This document shows, piece by piece, positions 49,925 to 61,892 of a stretch of 64,000 bases of DNA. The stretch is from contig NZ_BBUZ01000023.1 in NCBI RefSeq assembly GCF_001417735.1, positions 223,570 to 287,569 of the forward strand, written 5' to 3'. The position numbers and the translations under genes were made by a program. Each line of letters begins with the position of its first letter. Position 1 is the first letter of the stretch. Source of the stretch: Streptomyces sp. NBRC 110028. GTDB taxonomy: Bacteria > Actinomycetota > Actinomycetes > Streptomycetales > Streptomycetaceae. Below the pieces are notes generated by a model. That model was not told the DNA's origin. It worked only from the letters and a program-made list of their open reading frames with translations, and did no database searches.

Positions 49925-51136
49925 ATGCCGCACCGCCTGCCGCGCCCCCACCGCGACGACATGCTCATCGGCCTCGCCGGGGTGTTCGGCGGGGTGCTGC
50001 TGTGGGCGCTGGGGCTGCACAACAATCCGCCGTTCTTCGGTACGCCCCGGTGGTTCGGGCTGGTCGCCCTGGTCGTCATCTCGGGGGCGGAGCTGCTGCG
50101 GCGTACGGCGCCGGTCGCGGGGCTCGGCATCGGGACCGTCGCCGTGGCCGTGGACCTGTGCAGCGGCGGGCTGGCCGCGACGCTGCTGATGTACACGGAC
50201 CTGATCTACGCGTGCGTCATGTACGGCACCCCCGCCACCGCCCGCCGCGTCCCCCGGCTGTGCGTGCTGGTCACGGCGCTGGCGACGGCCGTGCCGCTGG
50301 CGGTCCTCCAGGAGCCGGAGACGCTGCTGATCGGCATGCTCGTCGCGGTGTTCACCATCAGCCCGGCGTGGACCGGGGTGCTGGTCCGCAACCACCGGGA
50401 GGAGGCCGCGGCCGAGCGGCTGCGCGCCGAGCAGACCGCGCTGCTGGCCGAGTTGGACCGCCGGGAGGCGGTCACCGCCGAGCGGGCCCGCATGGCCCGC
50501 GAGTTGCACGACATGGTGGCGGGCCACCTGTCCGCCATCGCCATCCACTCCACCGCCGCCCAGTCGCTCAAGGACCCGGCCGCGACGGAGGAGGCGCTCG
50601 GGGTCATCCGGGAGAACAGCGTGCGCGGACTGGCCGAGATGCGGCGGCTGATCGGGCTGCTGCGGGACACGCGCGACGCGGACCGGCCCTCCGCCGCGCC
50701 CACCCTCGACGCGCTGGACACCCTGCTGGAGCAGGCCAGGAGTGCCAGTTCACCGGGCGGGCAGGACTTCGTCCTGTCCGACGAACGCCCGCCGGACTCC
50801 GCCCCGCTGCCCGCCCCGGTCGAACTCGCCGCGTACCGCATCGTCCAGGAGTCGCTGACCAACGCCCTCAAGCACGCCGGGCCCGGCAGGGTGGATGTGA
50901 CGCTGACGCACTCGGCGGACGGCGCGGACGGTGCGGACGGCGCCCTGGAAGTCCGGGTGACCAGCCCGTACGGTGAACGCCCCGCGCCCCGGGCACCCGG
51001 ATCCGGCACCGGACTGGTCGGGATGCGGGAACGCGTGACGCTGCTCGGCGGCACCCTCGACGCGGGCCCCGCCCCCGGCCCCTCCGGCACGGTGTGGCGG
51101 GTGCGGGCCGCCCTGCCGCTGGGTGACGGGGCATGA
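49925..51136 (+). CDS. NarL-type sensor histidine kinase (HisKA_3)
   Basis: 403 residues from ATG 49925. Four or five membrane helices (about 13-150) form the sensor. The HisKA_3 box ERARMARELHDMVAGHLSAIA has phospho-acceptor His195, and the HATPase N-box is QESLTNALKHAGPG, the G-box GSGTGLVGMRERV. A tandem GADGADGA insert (SADGADGADGALE) reflects a small coding repeat. It has a 4-nt overlap with its response regulator. The signal is unknown; regulators of this kind often control antibiotic or membrane-stress genes. Confidence 0.92.
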   Translation: MPHRLPRPHRDDMLIGLAGVFGGVLLWALGLHNNPPFFGTPRWFGLVALVVISGAELLRRTAPVAGLGIGTVAVAVDLCSGGLAATLLMYTDLIYACVMYGTPATARRVPRLCVLVTALATAVPLAVLQEPETLLIGMLVAVFTISPAWTGVLVRNHREEAAAERLRAEQTALLAELDRREAVTAERARMARELHDMVAGHLSAIAIHSTAAQSLKDPAATEEALGVIRENSVRGLAEMRRLIGLLRDTRDADRPSAAPTLDALDTLLEQARSASSPGGQDFVLSDERPPDSAPLPAPVELAAYRIVQESLTNALKHAGPGRVDVTLTHSADGADGADGALEVRVTSPYGERPAPRAPGSGTGLVGMRERVTLLGGTLDAGPAPGPSGTVWRVRAALPLGDGA

Positions 51137-51834
51137 CGACCATCCATGACGGCACAGGAGTCGCGGTGCATCCGAAATCCGAGGAGCCCATCCGGGTGCT
51201 CGTCGCCGAGGACCAGGCCGCGGTGCGCTCCGGGCTCGTGCTCATCCTGCGGTCGGCGCCCGGCATCGAGGTGGTCGGCGAGGCCACCGACGGCGAGGAG
51301 GCCGTGGCGCGGGCCCGTGCGCTGTGCCCCGACGTGGTGCTGATGGACGTCCAGATGCCCCGGCTCGACGGGGTCTCCGCGACCCGTCAGGTGGTCGCCG
51401 AGGGGCTGGCGGACGTGCTGGTGCTGACCACGTTCGACCTGGACGAGTACGTCTTCGGCGCGCTGCGCGCCGGGGCGGCCGGCTTTCTGCTCAAGGACAG
51501 CGACGCGGCACGGCTGGTCGAGGCGGTCCGCACGGTCGCGCGTGGTGAGGGGCTGATCGCGCCCGCGGTGACCCGTCGGCTGATCGCGGAGTTCGCCAGG
51601 TCCGGCGCCGGGACGGCGGCCGATCCCGCCGTGCTCGCCGCGCTCGCCGCGCTCACCCCGCGCGAGCGCGAGGTGCTGGGCTGTCTGGGCCAAGGGATGT
51701 CGAACGCGCAGATCGCGACGCACCTGACCATGGCGGAGGCGACGGTGAAGACCCACGTCAGCCGGCTGCTCGGCAAGCTGGACCTGCGCAGCCGGGTCCA
51801 GGCGGCCGTCCTGGCGCAGGAATTGGGGGTGTGA
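51133..51834 (+). CDS. NarL/FixJ-family response regulator
   Basis: 233 residues. The receiver (about 20-140) has an acidic pair in VAEDQ, phospho-acceptor Asp72 (VVLMDVQMPRLDG), Thr in LVLTTFD and Lys in FLLKDSDA. The LuxR HTH (about 168-233) reads LTPREREVLGCLGQGMSNAQIATHLTMAEATVKTHVSRLLGKLDL. The start ATG overlaps the kinase stop (ATGA); a GTG 33 bases further in is possible. It pairs with the preceding kinase. Confidence 0.93.
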   Translation: MTTIHDGTGVAVHPKSEEPIRVLVAEDQAAVRSGLVLILRSAPGIEVVGEATDGEEAVARARALCPDVVLMDVQMPRLDGVSATRQVVAEGLADVLVLTTFDLDEYVFGALRAGAAGFLLKDSDAARLVEAVRTVARGEGLIAPAVTRRLIAEFARSGAGTAADPAVLAALAALTPREREVLGCLGQGMSNAQIATHLTMAEATVKTHVSRLLGKLDLRSRVQAAVLAQELGV

Positions 51835-51843
51835 GCCTTAAGG

Positions 51844-52299
51844 CTACGCGACGTTGACGCGCTGGCCGGGCGGGGCGGCCTCCAGCCAGGCCAGGAAGCC
51901 GGTCAGGGCGTCGTCGCTCATCGCCAGCTCCAGCCGCGTACCACTGTGGCGGCAGGCCAGGATCACCGCGTCGGAGAGCAGGGCCAGCTCTTCCTCGCCC
52001 TTGGGGGTACGCCGCTCCAGCACCTCGATCGAGGCGCGCTCGAGCGTCCGCCGAGGCCGGACCGCGTACGAGAAGACCCGGAACCACTCGATCCGGTCAC
52101 CGTTGTAGCGGGCGATCCCGTACACCCACCCCTTACCGCTGGGCTCCGCCTCGGGTCCGGGCGCGCCCCAGCGCATGGAACAGTCGAAGGTGCCGCCGGA
52201 CCGCTGGATCAGCCGCCGCCGCAGCCCGAAGACGAAGAGTCCCGCCACCACCAGCGCGACGACCACGCCGCTCACGAGCAGAGCGAGGACCATCTTCAC
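51844..52299 (-). CDS. DUF2550 membrane-anchored protein
   Basis: 151 residues: one N-terminal helix (VLALLVSGVVVALVVAGLFVFGLRRR), then a cytoplasmic domain with GGTFDCSMRWG, GWVYGIARYNGDRIEWFRVFSYAVRPRR and DAVILACRHSGTRLELAMSDDALTGFLAWLE. This is the actinobacterial DUF2550 family, normally found right after atpC as it is here. GTG 52299 and ATG 52293 are both possible starts after GAGGAGG. The function is unknown. Confidence 0.9.
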   Translation of the reverse strand: MKMVLALLVSGVVVALVVAGLFVFGLRRRLIQRSGGTFDCSMRWGAPGPEAEPSGKGWVYGIARYNGDRIEWFRVFSYAVRPRRTLERASIEVLERRTPKGEEELALLSDAVILACRHSGTRLELAMSDDALTGFLAWLEAAPPGQRVNVA

Positions 52300-52413
52300 C
52301 GACCTCCTCGCCTCATCCGGAAAAACCGCACCTGCATCGCCTCAGCCGCGGACCACTGAAGAGGAGCTCCAGCGAGGTCCGCGGCTGAGGTTTTCCGACC
52401 GTACGTGACAGGC

Positions 52414-52791
52414 TCAGTGCACTCCCGCCACCGCACGCAGCCGGACGTCGGCGCGCCGCTCGGCGGCGGCGTCCGCCTCCGACTTGGCGCGCTCCAGCGC
52501 CCGCTCCGCGCGCTTGACATCGATTTCGTCGGACAGCTCCGCGATCTCGGCCAGCACCGAGAGCTTCTCGTCCGCGAACGAGATGAACCCGCCGTGCACC
52601 GCGGCGACGACCGTCCCGCCGTCGCTCGTACGGATGGTCACCGGGCCGGACTCCAGCACACCGAGCAGCGGCTGGTGGCCGGGCATGACGCCGATGTCAC
52701 CCGATGTGGTGCGCGCGATGACCAAGGTGGCCGTGCCGGACCAGACACTACGGTCCGCCGCGACCATCTCGACGTGCAGCTCAGCAGCCAA
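52414..52791 (-). CDS. atpC: ATP synthase epsilon subunit
   Basis: 125 residues from a TTG start at 52791, chosen because GAGGAG lies 8 bases upstream and the protein then matches the family length; longer in-frame starts give an unrelated extension. AAELHVEMVAADRSVWSGTATLVIARTTSGDIGVMPGHQPLLGVL and FADEKLSVLAEIAELSDEIDVKRAERALERAKSEAD are the epsilon beta-sandwich and C-terminal helical hairpin. The subunit couples rotation and inhibits ATP hydrolysis. It is the last gene of the atp operon. Confidence 0.94.
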   Translation of the reverse strand: MAAELHVEMVAADRSVWSGTATLVIARTTSGDIGVMPGHQPLLGVLESGPVTIRTSDGGTVVAAVHGGFISFADEKLSVLAEIAELSDEIDVKRAERALERAKSEADAAAERRADVRLRAVAGVH

Positions 52792-52903
52792 CGTGGCTCC
52801 TCGGGTCTGAGACCTGCCGGGGACGACAGGGCTTTCGTCAAAGAATAACGGGCGTACGGAGAGGGGTGGGACCGGGCCCACCCCTCTCCTCAAGGCAGGA
52901 CGC

Positions 52904-55302
<2,399 letters not shown>

Positions 55303-55304
55303 AC

Positions 55305-56876
55305 TCAGCCCTCGCCCAGCAGCTTGCCGTCCGAGGTCTCGAACTGCTTCTTGAAGCCGTCGACGGCCTCGCCCAGTGCCGCGATCGTGTCGTCGGACAT
55401 CTTGCCGCCCTCGACGATGCTGGTCAGCAGTCCCTTGTGCTCGCGGTGGAGGTGGTCCAGCAGCTCACGCTCGAAGCGGCGGACGTCCTCGACCGGCACG
55501 TCGTCCATCTTGCCGTTGGTGCCGGCCCAGATGGAGACGATCTCGTCCTCGGTGGAGTACGGGGCGTACTGGCCCTGCTTCAGCAGCTCGACCATGCGCG
55601 CACCGCGCTCCAGCGACGCCTTCGAGGCCGCGTCCAAGTCGGAACCGAAGGCGGCGAACGCCTCCAGCTCGCGGTACTGGGCGAGGTCCACGCGGAGGCG
55701 GCCGGAGACCTGGCGCATGGCCCGGTGCTGCGCGGAGCCACCGACTCGGGAGACCGAGATACCGACGTTGAGGGCCGGCCGCTGGTTGGCGTTGAACAGG
55801 TCGGACTCGAGGAAGCACTGACCGTCGGTGATGGAGATGACGTTGGTCGGAATGAACGCCGACACGTCGTTCGCCTTGGTCTCGACGATCGGCAGACCGG
55901 TCATCGAGCCGGAGCCCATCTCGTCGGAGAGCTTGGCGCAGCGCTCCAGCAGCCGGGAGTGCAGGTAGAACACGTCACCCGGGTAGGCCTCACGCCCCGG
56001 CGGGCGGCGCAGCAGCAGCGACACGGCGCGGTACGCGTCGGCCTGCTTGGACAGGTCGTCGAAGACGATCAGGACGTGCTTGCCCTCGTACATCCAGTGC
56101 TGACCGATGGCCGAGCCGGTGTAGGGCGCCAGGTACTTGAAGCCCGCCGGGTCGGACGCCGGGGCGGCGACGATCGTCGTGTACTCCAGGGCACCGGCCT
56201 CCTCCAGCGCGCCGCGCACGGACGCGATGGTGGAGCCCTTCTGGCCGACGGCGACGTAGATGCAGCGGACCTGCTTCTTCGGGTCGCCGGAGCGCCAGTT
56301 GTCGCGCTGGTTGATGATCGTGTCGACGCACAGCGCGGTCTTGCCGGTCTGCCGGTCACCGATGACCAGCTGACGCTGGCCGCGGCCGATCGGGGTCATG
56401 GCGTCGACGGCCTTGTAGCCGGTCTCCATCGGCTCGTGGACCGACTTGCGCTGCATCACCGTGGGGGCCTGCAGTTCGAGGGCTCGGCGGCCCTCGGTCT
56501 CGATCTCGCCGAGGCCGTCGATCGGGTTGCCCAGCGGGTCGACGACGCGGCCGAGGTAGCCCTCGCCGACGGCTACCGAAAGGACCTCGCCGGTGCGGTG
56601 CACCTGCTGGCCCTCCTCGATGCCGCTGAACTCGCCGAGGACAACGGCACCGATCTCGCGCTCCTCGAGGTTGAGGGCGAGGCCGAGGGTTCCGTCCTCG
56701 AACTTCAGCAGTTCGTTCGCCATGGCCGAGGGAAGACCCTCGACCCTCGCGATGCCGTCGCCGGCAACGCTGACCGTACCGACCTCCTCGCGCGAGGCCG
56801 CGTCCGGCTTGTACGCCTGGACAAAGTTCTCCAGCGCGTCCCGGATCTCCTCCGGCCGGATCGTGAGCTCCGCCAT
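55305..56876 (-). CDS. atpA: ATP synthase alpha subunit
   Basis: 523 residues from ATG 56876 ([24 protein letters not shown]); the frame extends 51 bases further but that addition is not family-like. Non-catalytic nucleotide site with Walker [10 protein letters not shown] and [13 protein letters not shown]; the alpha signature is the C-terminal [17 protein letters not shown]. The actinobacterial C-terminal extension ([44 protein letters not shown]), known in mycobacteria to restrain hydrolysis, is present. Confidence 0.97.
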   Translation of the reverse strand: MAELTIRPEEIRDALENFVQAYKPDAASREEVGTVSVAGDGIARVEGLPSAMANELLKFEDGTLGLALNLEEREIGAVVLGEFSGIEEGQQVHRTGEVLSVAVGEGYLGRVVDPLGNPIDGLGEIETEGRRALELQAPTVMQRKSVHEPMETGYKAVDAMTPIGRGQRQLVIGDRQTGKTALCVDTIINQRDNWRSGDPKKQVRCIYVAVGQKGSTIASVRGALEEAGALEYTTIVAAPASDPAGFKYLAPYTGSAIGQHWMYEGKHVLIVFDDLSKQADAYRAVSLLLRRPPGREAYPGDVFYLHSRLLERCAKLSDEMGSGSMTGLPIVETKANDVSAFIPTNVISITDGQCFLESDLFNANQRPALNVGISVSRVGGSAQHRAMRQVSGRLRVDLAQYRELEAFAAFGSDLDAASKASLERGARMVELLKQGQYAPYSTEDEIVSIWAGTNGKMDDVPVEDVRRFERELLDHLHREHKGLLTSIVEGGKMSDDTIAALGEAVDGFKKQFETSDGKLLGEG

Positions 56877-56965
56877 CTGGGTTCCCTGCTCTCCTTGTTG
56901 GGCCCGAAGTAAGTGACTACGGCCCAACTCGGGCCGCTTACATGCTTGTTGAGTTGGTGGCTGGA

Positions 56966-57781
56966 TCAGCCGGCCATCCGCCGGCTCGCCTCTTCGAGGC
57001 GGTCAGCGATGGTCCCGTTGATGACCTCGTCGCCGATGCGCACGACGACCCCGCCGAGGACCTCGGGGTCCACGTCGAGATTGAGGTGCACCTGGTGTCC
57101 GTACAGTGCCGCCAGGGCGGCGCCGAGGCGCTCCTTCTGCCGGTCGCTGAGCGGAACCGCCGAGGTGACGACCGCGACCATCCGGTCCCGGCGCGCCGCG
57201 GCGAGCCTGGACAGCTCGTCGAGACCCGCCTCCAGGCTACGTCCGCGCGGCTGGGTCACAAGACGCACGACAAGCCGCTCGGTGACCCGGTCGGCCCGGC
57301 CGCCCAGCAGCTCGCGCACCAGTCCGGCCTTGGCCGTACCGCTCGCGCGCCGGTCGGCCAGCGCCGACCGCAGCTCGGACGAGGAGGAGATGATCCGGCC
57401 GAACCGGAACAGCTCGTCCTCGACGTCGTCCAGGGCACCGGCCCGCTGGGCCGCCACCAGGTCGGCGCTGCTCGCCAGCTCCTCGACCGCGTCCGCCAGG
57501 TCGCGCGAGCGCGACCAGCGGGAGCGGACCATGCCGGAGACCAGGTCCAGGACCTCGCCGCCGACCTGTCCGCTCAGCAGGCGCCGGGCCAGTTCGGCCT
57601 TGCCCTCGCCGGACTGCGCCGGGTCGGTGAGGACCCGGCGCAGCGAGACCTCACGGTCGAGCAGCGCGGTGACGGCGGCCAGCTCGTCGGCGGCGACACC
57701 CGCGTCGACGGACGTGTTGTCCATCAGCGCGTCGAAGCGCTCGCGCGCGGCAGCCAGTGCCTCCCTGCTCGCTCCGTTCAT
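56966..57781 (-). CDS. atpH: ATP synthase delta subunit, long actinobacterial form
   Basis: 271 residues, about 90 more than the E. coli subunit. The N-terminal F1-binding helices ([41 protein letters not shown]) are followed by an extra helical segment, and the C-terminus holds the conserved [61 protein letters not shown]. It is not fused to the b subunit as it is in mycobacteria. It overlaps atpF by 4 nt. Confidence 0.96.
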   Translation of the reverse strand: MNGASREALAAARERFDALMDNTSVDAGVAADELAAVTALLDREVSLRRVLTDPAQSGEGKAELARRLLSGQVGGEVLDLVSGMVRSRWSRSRDLADAVEELASSADLVAAQRAGALDDVEDELFRFGRIISSSSELRSALADRRASGTAKAGLVRELLGGRADRVTERLVVRLVTQPRGRSLEAGLDELSRLAAARRDRMVAVVTSAVPLSDRQKERLGAALAALYGHQVHLNLDVDPEVLGGVVVRIGDEVINGTIADRLEEASRRMAG

Positions 57782-58338
57782 CGTCCAGCCTCGGCCTTCG
57801 AGCCGTCGGCCGCCTTGGCCTCGAGGTCGTCGAGGAAGCGGTCGATGGTGCGGCTCTGCCGGGCGACGTCCTCGAGGGACTCGCCGACGATCTTGCCGGC
57901 CAGGTCGGTGGCGAGCTTGCCCACGTCCTGGCGCAGGGCCGTACCGGCCTGCTTGCGCTCGGCCTCGATCTGGGCGTGACCGGCCGCGATGATCTCCTCA
58001 CGCTGCCGCTGTCCCTCCGCGCGCATCTCAGCGATGAGCGCGGCACCCTGCTCCTGCGCCTCCTGGCGCAGTCGGGCGGCCTCGTGACGGGCGTCGGCGA
58101 GCTGGGCGCGGTAGTCCTCGAGGACCTGCTGCGCCTCGGCCTGAGTTGCCTCGGCCTTCTCCATTCCGCCCTCGATCGCCGCGCGGCGCTCGTCCAGAAC
58201 ACGGTTGATGTTCGGGAGGAGCTTCTTGGCGAAGAAGATGAAAACGATGGCGAAGGCGATCAGGCCGATGACAAGCTCTGGGATCGGCGGGATGAGCGGG
58301 TTCTCCTGCTCCTCCGCCAGGTGTACCAGGGCGTTCAC
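57778..58338 (-). CDS. atpF: ATP synthase b subunit
   Basis: 186 residues. One membrane helix near the N-terminus (IPELVIGLIAFAIVFIFFAKKLLPNINRVLDERRAAIEGGMEKAEATQAEAQQVLEDYRAQL) continues as a long Ala/Glu/Arg coiled coil that forms the peripheral stalk. The C-terminus binds delta. It is between atpE and atpH, with ATGA overlap to atpH. Confidence 0.96.
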   Translation of the reverse strand: MNALVHLAEEQENPLIPPIPELVIGLIAFAIVFIFFAKKLLPNINRVLDERRAAIEGGMEKAEATQAEAQQVLEDYRAQLADARHEAARLRQEAQEQGAALIAEMRAEGQRQREEIIAAGHAQIEAERKQAGTALRQDVGKLATDLAGKIVGESLEDVARQSRTIDRFLDDLEAKAADGSKAEAGR

Positions 58339-58381
58339 ATCATTGCCTTTCGTCGGATTCAGCTGGGCTTAGGCCGAAGCG

Positions 58382-58708
<327 letters not shown>

Positions 58709-59518
58709 TCAGTGGTGCTCGGCGAGAGCACCCTGGATGTAGCTGCACGCCAGCAGGACGAACACGTAGGCCTGAAGGGCCTGGATGAACAGCTCGAAGG
58801 CGGTCAGCAGGATGGTCATGACGAACGAGACGCTCGCATAGGCGATCCCGATGCCATTCAGCAGGTACCAGCTGGCGATCGTGAAGATCAGCAGCAGCAC
58901 GTGGCCCGCGAACATGTTGGCGAAGAGCCGGACGGCGTGGGTGAACGGCCGGATGATCAGGTTGGAGAGCAGCTCCAGCGCCATGACCACCGGCAGGACC
59001 CCGCCGAGCGACTTGTCGTAGCCGGCGATGTTCTTCCAGCCACCGACGAAGCCGTGCTTCTTGAAGGTGAGGCTGACCCACAGGATGTAGACGATCGCCG
59101 CGAGTCCCGCCGGGAAGGCGATGACCGACGTCACAGGGAACTGGGCCAGCGGGATCACGGACCAGAGGTTCATGATCCAGATGAAGAAGAACAGGGAGAC
59201 CATGAGGGGGACGTACTTGTCGCCCTCCTTCTTCCCCAGGGCCTCGTAGACGACGCCGCGGCGTACGAAGTCGTAGCCCGCCTCGCCGATCATCTGGAGC
59301 TTGCCGGGGACGACCTTGGCCTTCCCGAACGCGGCCCAGAAGAACACGACCACGACGACGGTCCCCAGTAGGGCCAGCAGCATCGGCTTGTTGAACTCGA
59401 AGCCGCCGATCGTCGCGATCGGCTCGAACGTGAACGAGTGAAGCCCTGGGGCCGGGAAGCCGCACCCGTCGAAGATGTGGCAATCGGTCTCGAAGGCGAG
59501 CGTCTGGTCAGGACTCAC
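58709..59518 (-). CDS. atpB: ATP synthase a subunit
   Basis: 269 residues from GTG 59518, chosen for AAGGAG 8 bases upstream and because the start MSPDQTLAFETDCHIFDGCGFPAPGLHSF matches Streptomyces. Five or six membrane helices; the essential Arg for proton translocation is in LLSNLIIRPFTHAVRLFANMFAGHVLLL. It forms the two half channels with the c ring. A longer frame up to 59584 lacks a ribosome site. It is 78 bp upstream of atpE. Confidence 0.96.
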   Translation of the reverse strand: MSPDQTLAFETDCHIFDGCGFPAPGLHSFTFEPIATIGGFEFNKPMLLALLGTVVVVVFFWAAFGKAKVVPGKLQMIGEAGYDFVRRGVVYEALGKKEGDKYVPLMVSLFFFIWIMNLWSVIPLAQFPVTSVIAFPAGLAAIVYILWVSLTFKKHGFVGGWKNIAGYDKSLGGVLPVVMALELLSNLIIRPFTHAVRLFANMFAGHVLLLIFTIASWYLLNGIGIAYASVSFVMTILLTAFELFIQALQAYVFVLLACSYIQGALAEHH

Positions 59519-59782
59519 CGCGAGCTCCTTCAGCGTGGCGCATGGGTACGGCAACCTCGATGTGTCGGCGCGGCGCATGGCCACGGAACGGCACTGGACT
59601 GGTTCTTACGAATGTGGGGGCGGCTTGTGGGCACAAGACCGATGGGCTCACGGGCAGCAGCTGCATGGGCCGCCGATTCCGTCCCGTGGAATCCGGGGGT
59701 TCAGCCGCCTGCGCCCGCTGTGCCTCAGATGAAACCGGACGATAGCAGGTGAGCGCAGGGGTCTTTATAGCGGCCCTACAGA

Positions 59783-60238
59783 TCACGACGCGGACCCGGC
59801 GGGGGAGGCTTCCTTCTCCCTCGCCGGCTTCCGTTCGTCCTCGGCTTCCGGTTGCACGTAGAGAATCTTGGCCTTCATATGAGCACGGGTCTGCGCCGCG
59901 ATCCACGTCAGTGTCGCAGCGAGCAGGGAGAACGCGAACGCCCGGGTGTTGAAGAGGGTGGTGTCCTTGAAGACGGCCAGCACAACCGCGATGAGCAGGA
60001 ACTGCACCATGTAGAGCGCGAGCCCCATCATCTGGAACAACTGCGGAAGATACTTCGCGGTGCGCACGAGCACGATCAGGTCGATCGTCATGACCGCGGC
60101 CACGAGAACGGTCCCGAAAGCGGCCCCGATCGCGCCCTTTCCACCGGCGAGCACAGAACTGGCGGCAACGGCGACCACCCCGACCACGGCGGTGGGCACG
60201 GCGCAACTGAGCAGCGTTCTGGCGTCGTTGGACTGCAT
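59783..60238 (-). CDS. atpI: ATP synthase-associated membrane protein I
   Basis: 151 residues from ATG 60238 (GGAGAA about 10 bases upstream). Four hydrophobic segments: LLSCAVPTAVVGVVAVAASSVLAGG, IGAAFGTVLVAAVMTIDLIVLV, FQMMGLALYMVQFLLIAVVLAVF and AFAFSLLAATLTWIAAQT, with a charged tail (EDERKPAREKEASPAGSAS). AtpI-type proteins help c-ring assembly or Mg uptake. It heads the atp operon, 264 bp upstream of atpB; the intervening stretch holds no gene. Confidence 0.9.
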   Translation of the reverse strand: MQSNDARTLLSCAVPTAVVGVVAVAASSVLAGGKGAIGAAFGTVLVAAVMTIDLIVLVRTAKYLPQLFQMMGLALYMVQFLLIAVVLAVFKDTTLFNTRAFAFSLLAATLTWIAAQTRAHMKAKILYVQPEAEDERKPAREKEASPAGSAS

Positions 60239-60431
60239 GAAGGGTTTCTCCGGCAAGAGTCGGAAGCAACGATTCGTCGTGGACGAGCGTATCCCCGGGT
60301 AAGGGAAGAACCTCACGGTGAAGGACCGTCGCACTACGGTCCCTGGGCTCTAGCACCGGGTTTAGTGAACGGTATCACAAACTATTTGATGAGGTCTTTA
60401 CCTGTCCGATGTGCTGCACATCACACATGCG
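60239..60431 (-). promoter_or_regulatory. Leader and promoter region of the atp operon
   Basis: An AT-rich block (60350-60410: CACAAACTATTTGATGAG on the plus strand) unlike the flanking DNA lies 110-170 bp upstream of atpI. It is the only candidate for the operon's main promoter. No convincing -35/-10 pair with correct spacing could be fixed. The remaining leader is about 110 nt. Confidence 0.45.
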
Positions 60432-60469
60432 GGTGACGCAGTGCGCATGTGTTGACGCACTGCGTCACC
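60432..60469 (-). terminator. Terminator of the WecA/MraY-type gene
   Basis: GGTGACGCAGTGCG (60432-60445) pairs perfectly with CGCACTGCGTCACC (60456-60469), 10-nt loop, directly abutting the stop codon of the minus-strand gene. It separates that gene from the atp promoter. Confidence 0.8.
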
Positions 60470-60470
60470 G

Positions 60471-61838
60471 CTACTGCGGGGTTCCGATCTTCCTGCGATG
60501 AGTGAAGCGGGACCGGTCGCCGATCGCCGTGGCGCCGTTGAGCCCGGCGGGCAGCGGCTCGGGCGCGGCCGTCTCCGGCTGCTCCGGCTGCTCCGGTCCG
60601 GGCGCCCCGGCCGCCCCGGGCTCTTCCGCCCGGGCCGCCGGCGCGGTCCCGGCCGTCCGCGCGGGGACGGCCCGGCGGCGGTAGCGGGGCGGTACGAACG
60701 CCTCCGCCCACCGCGGCACCCGCGGGGTGAACCGCGGCAGCAGCAACAGCACCAGCCCCACCGCGCTCAGCACGACGATCGCGAGCACGAACCACACACC
60801 GGCCGAGTTCACCGAGTACGCGACCGCGCCGAAGGCGATCAGCGCCGACCAGAAGTACATGATCAGCACGGCCCGGCTGTGCGAGTGGCCGATCTCCAGC
60901 AGCCGGTGGTGCAGATGGCCGCGGTCCGCCGCGAACGGCGACTGGCCGCGCCAGGTGCGCCGGACGATGGCGAGCACCAGGTCCGCGAAGGGCACCGCGA
61001 TGACGGTGAGCGGCAGCAGCAGCGGGATGTAGACCGGCACGGTGGCGTGCACCGCCGCCGTCTCGGATCCTGCGAACAGCTTCATCGCGTCCGGGTCCAC
61101 CTGACCCGTGATGGAGATCGCACCCGCCGCGAGCACCAGCCCGATGAGCATCGAGCCGGAGTCGCCCATGAAGATCCGCGCGGGGTGGGCGTTGTGCGGC
61201 AGGAAGCCCAGGCACATGCCCATGAGGACGGCGGCGAACAGGGTCGCGGGGGCGGCGGCCTCCAGCCCGTAGCCGAACCAGATCCGGTACGCGTACATGA
61301 AGAACGCGGCGGCGGCGATGCAGACCATGCCGGACGCCAAACCGTCCAGCCCGTCAACGAAGTTGACCGCGTTGATGGTGATGACGACCAGAGCCACCGT
61401 CAGCAGCGTGCCCTGCCAGGGTGTCAGTGAGACGGGTCCCACACCGGGCACCGGCAGCCACAGGATGGTCAGGCCCTGGAGCACCATCACACCGGCGGCG
61501 ATCATCTGGCCGCCCAGCTTGATGAGCGCGTCCACGCCCCACTTGTCGTCCAGCACACCGAGCAGCCAGATGAGCCCGGCGCCGGAGAGCAGCGCGCGCG
61601 GCTCGTTGGACGTTTCGAAGACATCCTTGAGATTGGTGAGGTGAGCGGCCACCAGCAACCCCGCGCACAGGCCGCCGAACATGGCGATGCCTCCGAGCCG
61701 CGGAGTGGGCTCACGGTGCACATCGCGGGCCCGGATCTCCGGCATCGCACCAGCGGCGATGGCGAACTTCCGCACCGGCCCGGTGAGCAGATACGTCACC
61801 GCGGCCACGATGCACAGAGTCAGCAGGTATTCACGCAC
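60471..61838 (-). CDS. WecA/MraY-type polyprenyl-phosphate sugar-1-P transferase
   Basis: 455 residues with about 11 membrane helices. Transfers a UDP-sugar phosphate (probably GlcNAc-1-P) to decaprenyl/undecaprenyl phosphate at the inner leaflet. Conserved loops: VHREPTPRLGGIAMFGG, GVLDDKWGVDALIK (Asp-Asp), INAVNFVDGLDGLASG, HNAHPARIFMGDSGSMLIG and SPFAADRGHLHHRL (the HxHH sugar motif of WecA). The 100-residue C-terminal tail is Pro/Ala/Glu-rich and cytoplasmic. It is probably the rv1302-type gene that normally precedes atpI in actinobacteria, for arabinogalactan-like or teichoic linkage units. It has its own terminator. Confidence 0.92.
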   Translation of the reverse strand: MREYLLTLCIVAAVTYLLTGPVRKFAIAAGAMPEIRARDVHREPTPRLGGIAMFGGLCAGLLVAAHLTNLKDVFETSNEPRALLSGAGLIWLLGVLDDKWGVDALIKLGGQMIAAGVMVLQGLTILWLPVPGVGPVSLTPWQGTLLTVALVVITINAVNFVDGLDGLASGMVCIAAAAFFMYAYRIWFGYGLEAAAPATLFAAVLMGMCLGFLPHNAHPARIFMGDSGSMLIGLVLAAGAISITGQVDPDAMKLFAGSETAAVHATVPVYIPLLLPLTVIAVPFADLVLAIVRRTWRGQSPFAADRGHLHHRLLEIGHSHSRAVLIMYFWSALIAFGAVAYSVNSAGVWFVLAIVVLSAVGLVLLLLPRFTPRVPRWAEAFVPPRYRRRAVPARTAGTAPAARAEEPGAAGAPGPEQPEQPETAAPEPLPAGLNGATAIGDRSRFTHRRKIGTPQ

Positions 61839-61892
61839 CTATTCCCCAGACGTCGCGAGGCAGATCAGGGCCACACCCTAAGAGACCTCACC